Source: Climacium dendroides (Eukaryota; Streptophyta; Bryopsida; Hypnales; Climaciaceae). Taken from it: a DNA stretch of 64,000 nt. The translations under genes and the position numbers were made by a program. Position 1 is the stretch's first letter; every line of letters starts with the position of its first letter. Positions 35,664-48,420 of this stretch are shown one piece after another. The DNA is taken from positions 26,984,582-27,048,581 of the forward strand of contig OX467092.1 of NCBI GenBank assembly GCA_950106755.1. Direction: 5' to 3'. The notes beneath the pieces are model-generated. The model saw only the letters and a program-made list of their open reading frames with translations, was not told the DNA's origin and searched no databases.

Positions 35664-36974
35664 TCATACTACTAAAATCATAAGTCCCTTTGTAATATCA
35701 CAAATGCTACCATTGATACTAGGGGCTTGTGCTTGCTATGCTACGCATTCATTGTATCACATATTAGTAAAATTTTGATATATTTGAATAGAATGCATGA
35801 CAATGATTTCGATGAGTCTTTAAAATAATTATTTTAATTATTTTATAAAAATATTTCCAATCATGCATACATAGAAATCATATTTTCACACAATGTGATA
35901 TTACTGAAATAGAATAGTAGTTCACAATCACCTCTGTAATATCACTTTTTACAAAAGGGTGATATTATAGAAATAATATAGTCGTTGCAATTGAGGTGAT
36001 ATTATAGAAATAATATAGTCGTTGCAATTGAGGTGATATTAAAGAGGATCAATATGGTGATATTATAAAGGTAGAAATTCCATTGCTTTTCTTGGCTTTA
36101 TACTTCTTTTGTATTTCTATGATTTTGTGCTTTTGTGAGTTTTGAGCTTTTGATTTCAATTTTCTATTGTTATTACCAAATGAGTTGAAAATTTTATTAG
36201 ATTGAACCGATCTTGGATTTCACAACAATTAAATTGTTCACAACGCTTTTGAAATTTATAAGTTTTTCCTTTAAATTCTTTTATTTGGGTTGCCATTGTT
36301 TGTAACAATTGAGTGAAATTTCTAATGCATTCTAATGTATGTGTATCTTTTATTGTATTCATCATTGCATGTATTTCATTCATCATTCATTAAATTTTTA
36401 TTATTTATTTCAATATATGCTTATTTATTAAAAAAATTATATGAAGATTTTAGTAATTTTTATCTGAAGATTTATTGAAATTCTTGCTTTGCATTCTATC
36501 TAATAATACATAAAAATTATGATGAAATTCTAATGGTGAATGCTTATGCTACGCGCCAACCGCTTTATTCAATTGAAGCAATTTTGGATTCCACAACAAT
36601 TAGATTGTTCACAAAGTTTTTGAGATTTATAATTTTTTCTTTTCAATTCTTCAATTTGGGTTGCCATTTTTTGTAACAATGGAGTCAAATTTTGAATGCA
36701 TTCTAATGTATGTGTATCTTTTACCATATTCATCACTGCATGTATTTCATTCATCATTCATTAAATTTCTATTGTTTATTTCAGTATATGCTTATTTATT
36801 AAAAAAATTATATGAAGATTTTAGTCATTTTTATTTGAAGATTTTTTAAAATTCTTGCTCTGCATTCTATCTAATACATAAAAATTCTTATGAAATTCTA
36901 ATGGTGAATGCGTAGCAAAAATTCTTATGAAATTCTAATGGTGAATGCGTAGCATAGCAAGCGCCAACCGCTAG
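35664..36974 (+). mobile_element. Non-autonomous Helitron, copy 2, with internal partial duplication
   Basis: Starts TCATACTACTAAAATCAT and ends GCGCCAACCGCTAG followed by T, the same ends as the copy at 8327-9189. Homology to that copy runs in order from 35664 to about 36560; then the last roughly 400 bp are repeated (36566-36974), so one internal terminus (GCGCCAACCGCT near 36555) is followed directly by a second tail. A 46-bp stretch near 35985-36030 is also duplicated. No Rep/Helicase frame. Confidence 0.5.
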
Positions 36975-38354
36975 TCTATTAAAAAAAATCTTAAAATTTT
37001 GATTTTCCTCCATCTATTAAAAAAAATCTTTAAAATTTCTAAAAAAATTTGGACAGCCAGCTTCAACTTCAAATTGATCTTTTCCTTAGATGGTTTATAC
37101 CTCAAATTGATCTTTTCCTTTGATCTTTTCCTTAGATGGTTTATACCTCAAATTGATCTTTTCCTTTGATCTTTTCCTTAGATGGTTGATTACCAATCCC
37201 GTTACTATAATTAGGGGTCATTGTAGCTCAAAGACATTCAAAAAATTTAATTCAAAATTGGGACTTTAGAGGTTAAGGATTAAGAAAGAAGTATTTATAT
37301 GCATTAAAAAAATTTAGTTCAATGGACACCAAGAGGAGAGAAGGATGTAGACATTGTTTTTATCCTTCATAGGAAAGGAAAGTGCATCCTCATAGCAACA
37401 AAAGTGCACACATTTTGAGTCCACTAGAATTTGTGTTTAATCCACAAAGAAATGTGAGCTTGATGCAAATTCTAAGCCGAAATGACCAAAATGCTCACAA
37501 AGAGACCTTTTAAGGACAAACCATGTACTTTTGAGAGGTTCCCCAAGGCCTCTCCACCGGAGAGAAGATGGTTTAATACTCCAATTCCATCCATTTGTTA
37601 TTGAATCAATACATTAACAATACACTCACCTTAGCTATTGAGAGACACAAATATAACCCCAATCTTCCCCTTGTTCTCAAAGAATTACACATCTCCCATA
37701 TACTTATGTGCAAATAGCTTCACTGAACTTTCGTTTGAGTTTTATATCCATTTGAGTTTTATATCCATCATCAACACAAGCTGGTACAGAGAACCCCATT
37801 CCCATCCCAATGGATACTACATGGCATAGGTTTGAAGAAGAAGAAAAACTTGACTTGGCCGATGAGCAGGCATAAGGACACTAAAGTTTGTTATCCCTCC
37901 CTTTCCTTTGGGTGACACAACCTAAAAGAAGACTCTTGTGTAACAAGCCATCCAACTGAAAGGAACATGAATGCGTGGCCTACGGAGGCTGTGCTGCCCA
38001 AAGCACCCGCTGTGGTCCAAAGCTCAAAGGAAAGGAAGCTAAGATTCTATCGAAACCATTCTAATAACTAGCATACACAAAATGGACGCAAGCATGTCCT
38101 CAGAAGCAAGCATGTATTCCGAAGTCGGATGGTCCCACGCGCCACCGACGTTATTACAGAGACGGCCAGCGCAGATTGCACCAAGCCATGTATACGTTTG
38201 GAAAAAATTGGGGACTCCGACCATCAGGCTCCCCGCCTTGAAACTTTCATAAACACACAGTGAGTTCTCTCACGCCATGGGTAGTAACGAGAAGTGCCCA
38301 AAGCTCCCTACATCCTGAACAAGCCAAAGACTACTGAGGCTTCCTCTCTCGCCC
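36975..38354. other. Intergenic and 3' region of the small secreted-peptide gene
   Basis: 37079-37185 contains about 2.4 tandem copies of a 46-bp unit with CTTTTCCTTAGATGGTTTAT. From about 37870 to 38354 the sequence is GC-richer and probably holds the 3' untranslated region of the minus-strand gene ending at 38355. No other gene. Confidence 0.4.
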
Positions 38355-38570
38355 TCAAGACCACAGGACGGAAGCGGCGAATGCAGCCCCAGCCAGTAAC
38401 AGCGGCGACAGCCACGACGCCAGAAGCTCTGCGCCCGAGCCCATATCTGGAGACTCGGCATGGGGAGCCCCGGCGGGGCCGTGGTCTTCGCCGTTGTGCG
38501 CCCGCGCAGCCACGGCGGACATGGCCACGACCAGAAGCAACACCCAGAACGTCTTCATCGCTCCTGCCAT
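38355..38570 (-). CDS. Small secreted, probably GPI-anchored arabinogalactan-like peptide
   Basis: Single open frame of 71 aa on the minus strand, start ATG 38570 (context GCTATGGC, good for plants; a second Met lies 4 codons in; the frame stays open upstream to 38615). Residues 1-24 form a signal peptide (KTFWVLLLVVAMSAVAARA). The short mature part, HNGEDHGPAGAPHAESPDMG, has the Pro/Ala/Ser/Gly composition and AP, GP, SP dipeptides of AG-peptides. It is followed by SG and a hydrophobic C-terminus (WLSPLLLAGAAFAASVLWS), as expected for a GPI-attachment signal. AG-peptides are O-glycosylated cell-surface molecules. The match is by architecture, not by sequence identity. The frame sits in a GC-rich island with a TATA-like element upstream. 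Confidence 0.6.
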   Translation of the reverse strand: MAGAMKTFWVLLLVVAMSAVAARAHNGEDHGPAGAPHAESPDMGSGAELLASWLSPLLLAGAAFAASVLWS

Positions 38571-39187
38571 AGCAAACAAACGCCCTGCCCTGCCAACGCG
38601 ACTCCCATCACCCATTCAGTCTCGTCAACCCAACACAGACCGACCACGCAGACAGACAATCGATCCCGAAATCCGAAATGAAATCAATGTCAAGAACGCG
38701 TTAGACCCACGTACCCGAGCGTCGACGGCGCTGAGCTGAAGCGCGAAGGACTTGTGTGAGAGCTGACGAGCCAAATGAGACTGACGCAGAGATGGGCTGC
38801 AAATGGAGAGTCTGAATGTATATGACTGTCTCCGGGACTGTCTCTTTCTGAGGCGCTGGGAGTGGAAGCGGTGGCGCGGAGGGCGCTTGCAATGCCGACC
38901 CCCAAGCAGGTGAGTTGTGAATTCGAGGCGAGGGACGACGGACCGGATTCCAATGCTTCCTGGTTGGCTGGCTGTTGTGGCAACTGCGAATTCTGCTGCC
39001 GTGGGCTCTTTTGTGAGGATTTGGGGGGTTGTTTGGGGGCAAATTCGAGGAGCATTCGCTCGGGCAAAGGTCTGGCCAGTGGGGCGGCGGCTGCTGCGAC
39101 GCTGGGGCCGCTGCGTCGTCGTACTGAAGGGGTACCGCGGTAGTACCCCGGACCCTGACTGGTAGTACACTGCTGGTACAATTCTCA
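38571..39187 (-). promoter_or_regulatory. GC-rich leader and promoter region of the small-peptide gene
   Basis: GC-rich island with a TATA-like TCATATACATTC on the minus strand near 38817-38825, giving a leader of about 220 nt that may contain an intron (GGGTACGTGGG near 38713 resembles a donor). On the plus strand, AAGCAGGTGAGT at 38904-38915 after ATGCCGACCCCC resembles a first exon and donor of a divergent gene, but no further exon was found. Confidence 0.35.
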
Positions 39188-39401
39188 GGGCCAGGGTGAA
39201 CTGACCCCTCATTGCCCCGTTTTACCCCTGTGGGAAAACGCTGTGGAATTTTTTATTTGCAATCAGATGACTTTTTTTGCAAATTCTGAATCAGCGGCCC
39301 CAAATTAGCCAGGGGCAGTGTAGAAATTTAAACAAAAAAATAGGGAGCTTTTTTCACAATTAACCTTTACCGGGGCAATGGGGGTCAATTCTCCTTGGCC
39401 C
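39188..39401. mobile_element. 214-bp hAT-like MITE
   Basis: Left GGGCCAGGGTGAACTGACCC (continuing to CATTGCCCCG) is inverted at the right end (CGGGGCAATGGGGGTCAATT then CTCCTTGGCCC) with few mismatches. The flanking octamers AATTCTCA (39180-39187) and AACTCTCA (39402-39409) differ at one base, fitting the 8-bp target duplication of hAT elements. The interior is AT-rich. Confidence 0.55.
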
Positions 39402-42225
39402 AACTCTCAGGGAGCAGCATTCGGGAAGTTTTTTGAGGTGCTCCGGTAATTTTCCTCCTCTTTGTAGAAGAAACCGGTTTTTTCCTCTAGAGGCACCGGT
39501 TGCATCCTCCTCTTATCAGAATCTATTGGTTCATTTCTTCTAATATCAAATTCTCATCAGCCAATTTCCTTCAACTTCCAAATTTGTAAAGGCTACAATA
39601 CACTCTCCATATAAATTGAAAATAATCCATTTTTCATGGTAGTAAGGTTCAAAACTATTGTGGTTGTTATTTAAGTATGTATTGTTCTTACATGTCTCAA
39701 ATTTATCAACTCTTATCTCATCAAAGCACTTGCAACTTGATGTCAATGAGCAAAATTTCTTGGTTGCTACAACTTGATTCAATATAGCTTGAACATTGAT
39801 ATGCAAGTTTTGCAAGGACTACTTGTACAACTTGCATATCATTGATGTTATTTGTCGCGGTGCCAAAACCCAACTTTGATATCAACACTCAAACATCATC
39901 ACTATTTGTAATGTGGCAAGTAAGCAACTAGCAATGGTGCAAAGCAACCCTAAAGCCAACTAGATAACTATGACAATTTTAAGTAATAGGCATAAACAAG
40001 CAACAATTTGTAACACCACATAAAATCAATGAAAATCTTTATCTTTGAGAGATTTAGCTCCTACAAAAAACTCGACAACTTCTTCATGATTACTCAAAAA
40101 CTATGTAATATTCCACTCTAACACCAAGCCACCTCCATAATAAGAGAGTTCTGAATACTAAACAAAGCCACAATCCTTGCATACATCTTGAAAGTTGGTT
40201 TGAAAAGAAATGATACTCACTTTGTCCAAGAAGATACCTACCTCTAGTAACTTAAGTATTAGCCTCAGATCCTAAATTGCAAGTGGCTGAAATCCAATAA
40301 TTCCAACAATTTCATGGAAGTAGCGGCTAAATAGCCCCCATTTATTTTTGTATACCGGTTGGTTGCCAATCCTTGACCAATGTTTTGTCTGGTTTTCAAT
40401 CCTCCATTTTCACACTCCAACCGATTATTTTCCCAAAAGCATTGGCTAACAATGAACTGACCACCGGTTCTTTCCGGACATGCTGCAAGAGTTCTAGACT
40501 TCTGGAACCTTGAACCAGAACTTAAGTTAAGTTACCTGCTGTGAGGAGAAAATGCCTCGTTAAAACATGGGTGGCAAGGCATTGTCTCGTAACTCATGAA
40601 GTTAGCTTCATTCTGCAGTTCAAACAGCAAGATCAACTGCTGTTGGGGAGAACACATACCAAAGGCTTGCCAGTGTTGCGGAGTACCGTATGTGGGAACT
40701 GGCGCTTTACTAAAATAACTAGAAGGATAGGAAGACTTGATGATGGAGCAGTTGAAGGCACAGACACCACTTTTGCTACTGTGTGAACAAATTTTACTAT
40801 TGGAACTTTGTATTTTCTAGCTAGAAAACGACAGAGGATTTCAATGCACCAAAGAACATATCACTTGGATACAGCATTCAAAAGTTATAAAGGGTTAATG
40901 TTTTGGGGTAGATGTTCTAAAATCACTTCTTCTAAAAGAGGTACACATTGGTTGGAGAGTTGTGCATAGTGTGAACATTTGATTAAGTGACACTTTAGGC
41001 AATCCAAGCTTTTGGATGTGCCTACCTCACAAGTGGTTGGTTTGCAAGCATGTTTTGAATTCATCATAGTTGGACATCCTATCAATTGAGGTTTCATAGT
41101 TTATATTGTCATTGGGTGCCACGTTGGCACCAATAAACGTTGTATGGATAAACAAAGATTTATATGGATGTTATATGTCATCAAATTGACTAGAATAAAA
41201 AATAGTAATACAAGCTATATATTGGATGGATATTATCAAATAAAAAATCTAATGACATTGATTTTGTACATGACTCCTACTATTTGCCCTACCTACCGGA
41301 ATAGGATAAACAAATGTAGTTCTTTCATCTTGGTTTTGATTTGTTTTTTTCTTACAAAGTTTGTTTGGAAAAGATTAAAATCTTTTTTTTAAATCAATAG
41401 TGTATTTTCATAATCTATTTGCAATTAAAAATACATGGTTACCACGTCTACTATAATTATGTGTTAGTTCATTCCATATTAGAAGCACATATCATCAATA
41501 TTTTTGAAATCAATCTATTCATCATTTCCAAGAAAACTAAAATCTACAAGATTTTTATAATAAATTATATGACTTATTGTAATTATAATAAATCATGTAA
41601 TTTTATGAATGAAATAAAACTAGACTTAGTAAGTTCTATTTCAATGATGATGCCAAGGGCAAAGATCATTTTTGCATTTTTTTTAATGAATTGATGTGCA
41701 TAGGATCCATTTGTAACTAAAGTGAGTGATAAAACGAAATGAAACTTGAAGCCACACAATTAAAGTTGTATATTTTTTAAAGCACAAATATTTCAACTTT
41801 GTTCTTCTATTTCAAGTTTTGATTTATTGTATTGACCTCTTTAGACGTCCACATTGCATTTGGACTCCATTGCTTTCATATAGGATCTGTCTATGATAGT
41901 AACCATTTCATGTTTGCTATCCTTTTGTGCCCTTTCATCTACAACACATTACTTTCTCCACTACCATAAAAATATAAAAAATAAAATTCTAATATCAAGC
42001 CTCCATGAAGATGATGCCTACTACGTCCTAACTAGATAAGTGCCAAGCTCCTTCAATGTTTTATTGAGAATATTATGGCTTTTGAGTGAGTATATAATTG
42101 ATAAATCAAGTTATTGTATTAAAAATATCCATTAGCTTTAAGGCAATAAATTGACAACCTGCAAATTCTCATTTTACATTTTGGTTGTTCCTTAACAACC
42201 ACTTCGTGAAGGAAGTTGTTCCTAG
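39402..42225. other. Intergenic, AT-rich; no gene recognised
   Basis: Chance frames only. 40500-40800 is slightly GC-richer, but its open frame (about 80 codons) resembles no known family. Confidence 0.4.
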
Positions 42226-42720
42226 TGACTACAAGAAATTAATGAAGGTTGTTATTTTGACAACCAAAATTATTATAGATAATCCTTTGTAAGCCCAAAC
42301 AAGTATTTGTTAGTGCTTTACCTAAGTCAAGTGCCTAACAACTTGGCTACCTTTTAGAAAGAGGCGGATTAGACTTTAGTTTTAGCCTTTTTGGAACAAT
42401 TAGGGGCTTGGGGTTTTTGCACAATGGTGGATGGTGGATACCTTGTTGCCTTCCAATCAAATACCATTTGGTAACAACTAGGTTTATTATTCACCATCAC
42501 TTGATTGGAATTCACTTACACAATGAAAAATTGTCATACCTACATACTTAGATATTTTATTTAGGGTAGATTTTTGGTAGGCTTTTGTTTTTTGAAAATA
42601 TGACTTTGACCACCCAAACAACTGAAAGTTGGCACTCTCAACGGAAAATTATGATAAGTTGTCTTTTGACAACCAAAAATTAAAGGAGGTTGTCATTGAC
42701 ATTTTGAAAGAAGTTGTCAA
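42180..42720. repeat. Possible CACTA remnant with GGTTGT/ACAACC subterminal repeats
   Basis: TGACTACAAGAAATTAATGA at 42227 resembles a CACTACAAGAAA terminus with one change. GGTTGTNA and TGACAACC motifs repeat in both orientations at 42180-42270 and 42600-42720. No matching right terminus or target duplication was found. Confidence 0.3.
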
Positions 42721-42848
42721 ATTTTTGCCCTAATCAGGGTGTCTTCTGTAAGACCCGTGTACTATTCCACCAAAACATAAGTTTAACTTTTCATTGCTTT
42801 GTAATTAGAACTTCAGATTTCTATCATTGAAATTGAAATAAAAAATCT

Positions 42849-43395
42849 TTGGTACTTCCAATGCTATTGATTAAAAAATTTCAAGTTCTATTTATTGGTG
42901 AAAAGCCAGAAGATTATTTGGAGGGGCCAATTCCAAAGTGCATTGAGGTACTTCGCACTGTAATCCTGTGGACTTTGTGGATTGAAAGAAATGATGCGAC
43001 CTTCAATGACATCAAGTGGCACCCAGTTAAGCTTTTGCAACGGATTTGGTTGGGGCTTATTGACTATGGGTGGATGGAGTGGGATGTTGTTTCTCGTCTC
43101 CAAGAACGTGGTGCTAGCAGTAAAGTCACGGCTAGAGAGAGGTTTGATAGAAAGTAGCTCTGAAATGAGTTGTTTGCTGTGATGGTTGGTGATACACCTC
43201 TGTCTTCCAACCTCCATAGGTTGAGTGGTTTTGTTTTGGGCATTTCCTCTTGTCGGGCCTGCGCCCAGCTTGTAGTTTTATGTTGTTTATTTTGTTTTGT
43301 TCACTTGCAAACCCGAGGCCACTTGCGGCTGGGTTTTTGTTTTTTCTCCTTTCACAGTAAAGGTTTCCTTTATTTGTGTCAAAAAAAATGCATTG
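42849..43395 (+). mobile_element. LINE retrotransposon, 5'-truncated 3' end
   Basis: The frame from about 42861 to the stop at 43156 encodes the C-terminal tail of plant LINE reverse-transcriptase proteins, recognisable by VILWTLWIERNDATFNDIKW, then LLQRIWLGLIDYGW. After the stop comes a 3' region of about 230 bp ending in a short A tract (CAAAAAAAA, 43379-43388). Reverse transcriptase and endonuclease domains are missing, as in normal truncated LINE insertions. Confidence 0.6.
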
Positions 43396-45769
43396 AGGAT
43401 GCCATGATGCTTTTTCCAAAACTGTATCCAGTATCAAAGAATCTTGTACTGAATTCCATCGTTTCAAAGATAAGAAAAGAATAAAAAGGCATCTTGTACT
43501 GCAGGAGTACGAGCCAGGGAAGTAATTTCAGGTGCTCCTCGAATATATATAATGATTCTCGGATGCTTCTTCCAGTTTGTTTTTGTTTTTGTTTCAATTT
43601 AGTTTTAATTCATAAACACCGTGGTGAACATTTTTTGTCCAATGAATGATAAGGAATTTTCTTGTTTAGGACAGAAAATCAACTATTCATCCTCAAAATT
43701 AGGGGTGGAAAGGAGAGATCTTCCACAATAGTTTGACTCTCAATGAATATTTTTGGGTTTTTTAGCCCCTAAAGTTCCATAGCCATTTTTCTGCCAAAAT
43801 CACTCAAAACTACCACTTCTACTACAATCACCTACAAAATAAATTTAAATAATATATTTTTTTAGAATCTAACCATAGGATCTTGTTCTACACTTGTCTT
43901 AGATCATGTGATAATTTTTTTGTGATTTTTGGCCGTATAGATTGAAAGATATTATCATTCAAAGTAAAAGAAAAAAAATTCTTTCAAGAAGTTGCTATGA
44001 TTGCCCGCAAAACAAGAAGCTCCATAACTTTCACATCTCTAATCCAAATGGAATGATTCAAAGCTTCCCATTTAAAAAATATATAATCTATAAGAAAAAA
44101 ATATTAAAAAAATTTATTACAATTTTTTGTGGATTTTTTTTGCTGCCTGGTCTCCCCCATTTTGAGGTTATTGTGGCGTAACTTTTGCTCCCAGGCATCA
44201 ATTGAAATAAAAATATTATATTCCTAGAAAGCTCTTAAGATTTCCTATCTTATAAAAAAATTTCAAAAAACTTCAGTAAAAATTGAGATCATAGGAGCTT
44301 GCCTAAAACCCATTTTGTTCCCTGTAGGGACAATAGGACTTTAGGGGTTAAACTAAATGATGTCATACGGTTATGAAAAGGTTGACTTCCATAGTCACCA
44401 GCCCAGCATTTAAGGGTTAACTCCTAAAGGATTAAACAACATTTTTTGGCAACATAGCAATTTTGGGCAGTTCACTACAAATGGAATTTTCATTTTTTTT
44501 CATTAAAATTTTTACATAACATGTGCCCAAAGAGTAGCTTTAAGGCCCAACAGTTTTCATAATTTTTGACTACATGGTTAAAAAGTTATTGTATGATATG
44601 TGATTTTCAACATTTGGCGGCCAATCTAGGCAACAAAAAAACTTCTTTAAAAATAGTTTTTTTAAAAATAAAAATTTGAAATTGATTCTTTAGATTTACT
44701 AATAAATGAAAAGCTTTAAATCATTCCATTTTAATTAATGACATGAAAGTTACAAGGAGTTTTACTTGTGGATAGTTTGTAGGTAGTTATAGAATCTATA
44801 CTCTAAAATAAACTTTGAAGTCTTTATTTTGACTCACTTTTCAATATTTTTGGAAAAAATAAAATAATTGGGTGTAGATTGTTTATTAAAACAATACAAC
44901 CATTGGGATTGGCATTTTTCAATTTCATAAATAAATTGTTAACCGTTTAGTATGTTGAATCATTTTCTACTTCTTGCTACTTTCTATTTTTTTCCTACAT
45001 GTTGTACAATTCCAAATGATTTGAAAATTTTCAAACATGTAGCCAACTTGACTTGAAGAATGACCACTTTGCCAAAGAGTAACTACCATTTTGGACATTT
45101 TTTATAATAATCTAACCTTAAAAAGTGCAGCTGCCTAATTTTTCACAGGGACAAAAATAGGACTTTTGTTACTTCAAACGCTAATATCTTGCAATCTACA
45201 TGATGAAAATTTTTGAATTTTTTTACATATTCTCAAATCAAAGTAATATACGATCCTACATTTAGATGTGTAAAAAATGATTTTTTTTCAAAAATTTGGT
45301 ACTTATACTGGCAATTTTGGAACATTTTTGGTGAAAACATAGTCAAAATCATTTAGGGGTTAAACTGATGGGGCAGGCCCTGCCAAGGAACGGAGCAAAC
45401 CTACAATCCAAGGGCCAGAGTTCAAACACTTGGGGGAAAGTAATTGATAGAGAAACTCTATGGCACCATTTTTAGATCTTTAGGGTTGGCAAAAAAATAT
45501 TTAATAAAATAGACTAATATGCCTTGTACTGTTGTTAAAACTAGGGCTCTTTTTTTTTGCTTTCTGGTACCAAATTGTATTAGGAAAAAATAATCTGGCT
45601 AAAAAATGGCAAAAGAATCACAAAGTTTTTCAAAAAAACAAACTAAAATTAAAAATAACTTGGATGGAATTGCCAAGTTGTGAAAAAAAACAAAATTGTA
45701 GGCATGTAATATTTGCTAATGTGATTTTCTTCTATTCAATATGTGGATGAATGCAAAAATTTGGAGCAC
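43396..45769. other. Intergenic, AT-rich; old repeat fragments
   Basis: Contains copies of the dispersed block around ATTGCAAGATATTA (43940 and, inverted, 45180) and a block similar to 14240-14345 (44200-44320). No gene. Confidence 0.35.
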
Positions 45770-47785
45770 CACTGTGAGCTCCTATTTCATCACTTGGAAT
45801 TCACCGTTTTGTTTTTTTTGTTTTTAATTATTTTGAGTACAATTTTAGATACAAAAAACCCAGAAAAGAGTGTAAAACCAAAATAGGTTTGTTACATACC
45901 ACTATAATATTTTGTCATAGATTGAGTGATTTTATCCAAATTGAACCCAAACCTAGTTGAAAATAGGTTAGAACTCGGGAAGTAGGGTAAATTATAAATA
46001 GTTAGTGAAAATGGCTAAAATAGCCAAACCTACCCTATACGTGAGAAACTATAACCCAATTGGTATGAGGGAACCTAGGTAAGAACCCTAAGATGATTTC
46101 GAGGGAGAAGTTTCAAGTTCCAAAACCATATTCCATTTTTAGTAGAAATCCCAAGTATTGGTTTGCAGGTGTCACGAACTTAAGATGGGATTGTAGAGGA
46201 ATCTACGACCGAGGGAGGGTGTTCTAAGGGCAATTTCACGCTAGGAACTCATAGGTGAAATCGGCTCACCAAGATTTTTCTTTGTATGAAAGATTCCCTA
46301 AGCACCAATAATTAAAGGAGATGGAGAAATTTGAATCTCCTATGACCATTGTGCAAAGTAAGAGTGTTGGATTCCATGAGAGATTCCATAAAAAAAATTG
46401 GAATTTTCTAACTTCCAGAAGATGCCTTTCCGGACAGTCAAACCATAGAAACCTACGATGAAAAATTCTTAGAAATCTCAAGGTGCAGTAAAATCTCACT
46501 AAAAATTAAGATAGATTGTTTTTTTTAATAAAACGCCCCATCAAGTTTCAGGACGTTTCGATAGCCAGAAGTTCCAAAACTGGCAAGATCCTCCCAAGAC
46601 CGGCAAATTTGAAGTTTACCATAGAGTTGACCGGCGTATCAAGAGCGTACGAAGTTGGAATGAGGCCCAAGATAAGTTTTTTCTTATTCCCTCATACTTA
46701 CTTGAGACCCTAGGCTAGTTACTTTCTTTAGAAAAGTCAACTTCCAAAAGTTGGATTTTTACCCATTTTGGGGTTCTAGTTGGCGCTAGCTTTTAGTGGG
46801 TTTTAGTGAACGGAAAAGGGGTGGGTGGTTTCGATGCACTAAAAATGGCTTTCTAAAGCCAATGGCGCAATTTGTTTGTGATTTGGAGTTAATCTCCAAA
46901 ATTTACAGTTTTAGACTAGTATAGAAAGTTAAAATTGGTAAAATAGGATGAAAATCCTAAATGATAAGATTACCATGAGAAAATTAGAGGAGGTGGGTGC
47001 CCTTGGAAGAGTATATAAGGAGCCTCCCTCCCCTCACTTTGCACCCCTTTATGTATTTTGTAATTTGCGCCAATACACAGCCACGTTGTTGAAATTTTTG
47101 GTACTTTGCCAAAAAACTCTTATTTTCTTTGCAATTTGAATCCATTGTATTATTAAAGCATTCTTGTGTATCTTTTGAGCTTACTTCAAAGGACGTGAGG
47201 GTCCCTTTGATGTGCTTGCTAACCTTTGTATGTTTGGAGTTATTTTGAAGTCTTTCATTATCTTTGAGCCTTTTTTATACTAACACTAAGGCAATTCTAG
47301 CAATGCTGTTAGTTTGAATGCCTTGGAGCTTGCTTACTTTGTTTGTTAAAAGTCTTTTAGTTTAATAACCACTTGGCAAACTTATTGTGTGGAATTTTGC
47401 AATTTTCATTGAAGAAAATCCCCTCAAGTTTGTTGCTAACAATTTGTTTTTTTGTGGATTTTAAGTGTCCGTTTACTAACCATTCTCAACTAAATGTTAT
47501 GTGTGGGATTTCACACTTTTGGTAGTAGAAAATCCCCCTAATATCTTGGTGTTAAAGAATACGTGGTCCAAAAATATCGTTGGATGTATTTTGAGAGATT
47601 TTGGGTTAGATTCAAAACTCTTGATTGTTCTACGTGGAACCAAACCTTTGCAAAATTTTGCTAGAATTTGAGGATAATACCTCTAGTACGGCGAAGCTTT
47701 GACTTTGGTATTAACTTTTAATTCTAGAAAAGTGGAGCTAACCTCCCAGACAACAAAGCTTCGCTCCTAGTACTAATTTCCTTAT
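45770..47785 (+). repeat. LTR-retrotransposon-like repeat, copy 1
   Basis: Homologous in the same orientation to 53665-55215: shared blocks begin at TGTGAG near 45773 and include AACCAAAATAG, the GAGAAGTTTCAA region, GGCAAGATCCTC, TTGGCGCTAGCTTTTAGT and the TACGGCG..G.TTTGACTT end block. A TATA box TATATAAGG (47012-47020) precedes CT-rich sequence, as in an LTR promoter. No gag/pol found. Whether this is a solo LTR or a retroelement part is unresolved. Confidence 0.45.
47012..47020 (+). promoter_or_regulatory. TATA box of the LTR-like repeat
   Basis: TATATAAGG, conserved in position and flanks (AGG/GGCCTCC-like CT-rich stretch) with 54924-54932 of the second copy. Confidence 0.4.
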
Positions 47786-48045
47786 TTGGTTTTGTCTTAA
47801 AGGGTCCCCAATAGGAGATCCAAGTGTAGTGTGAAAACCCCAAAATTGGGATTTAACTTGGCGAGCAACAACCAAAGATTTAGTCCAGAATAAAAGACCA
47901 AATTCTAGTCTAAAACCAGCCAGCAATTGGCCAAAAGCCAACAGTCAGTGTATACGAGCTAGCAGTTAGTAAGGTAAAACATCCCATTGCGGTCAGATGA
48001 CCCATAGCAGACACCTAACGACCCCATGACAGTTTTCCAAGCCAT

Positions 48046-48365
48046 AATCAATGTCTAACCTGACACCCATGGAGTGATTAGTGACCTCATTAGGAGCACC
48101 CAACTTTTTTGTGTAAATCATGGTAGAATGTGACTTTTTCAGGGCCTTCTACATTAGAAATTATTGTGATTACTTTAGGTGATTAAGATGAACATATTAA
48201 ATATAGTTTTTGTTGGTTATCAGGTAGCCTACTGACTCTTTTGGATAGATTAGTTCAAAAATTCATAACAAATTCATACATTGTCTGAAAAATAGAATTT
48301 CAATTGCTCTCACTATTTCTCACACTTATCTTTATGTGGGAAAAAATTTGAAAAATTTCAGCAGT
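48046..48365 (+). repeat. Dispersed repeat, copy B (partner at 16239-16585)
   Basis: Same block order as 16239-16585, diverged; see that entry for the shared blocks. It lies directly before a 92-bp tandem array. Confidence 0.4.
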
Positions 48366-48420
48366 GGCATGAGGGCAGACTCCAAATTCTGACCACAATA
48401 AGAGATCCATGCAGAGGGTT

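Noticed and set aside
40541..40786. 81-codon open frame in intergenic DNA
   Set aside because: No family resemblance, no splice partners; length is within chance for a less AT-rich patch.
45361..45430. GC-richer segment with GGCAGGCCCTGCC and AGTTCAAACACT resembling a tRNA
   Set aside because: No acceptor stem closes and the D- and T-arm spacing is wrong; a short palindrome in old repeat DNA is more likely.
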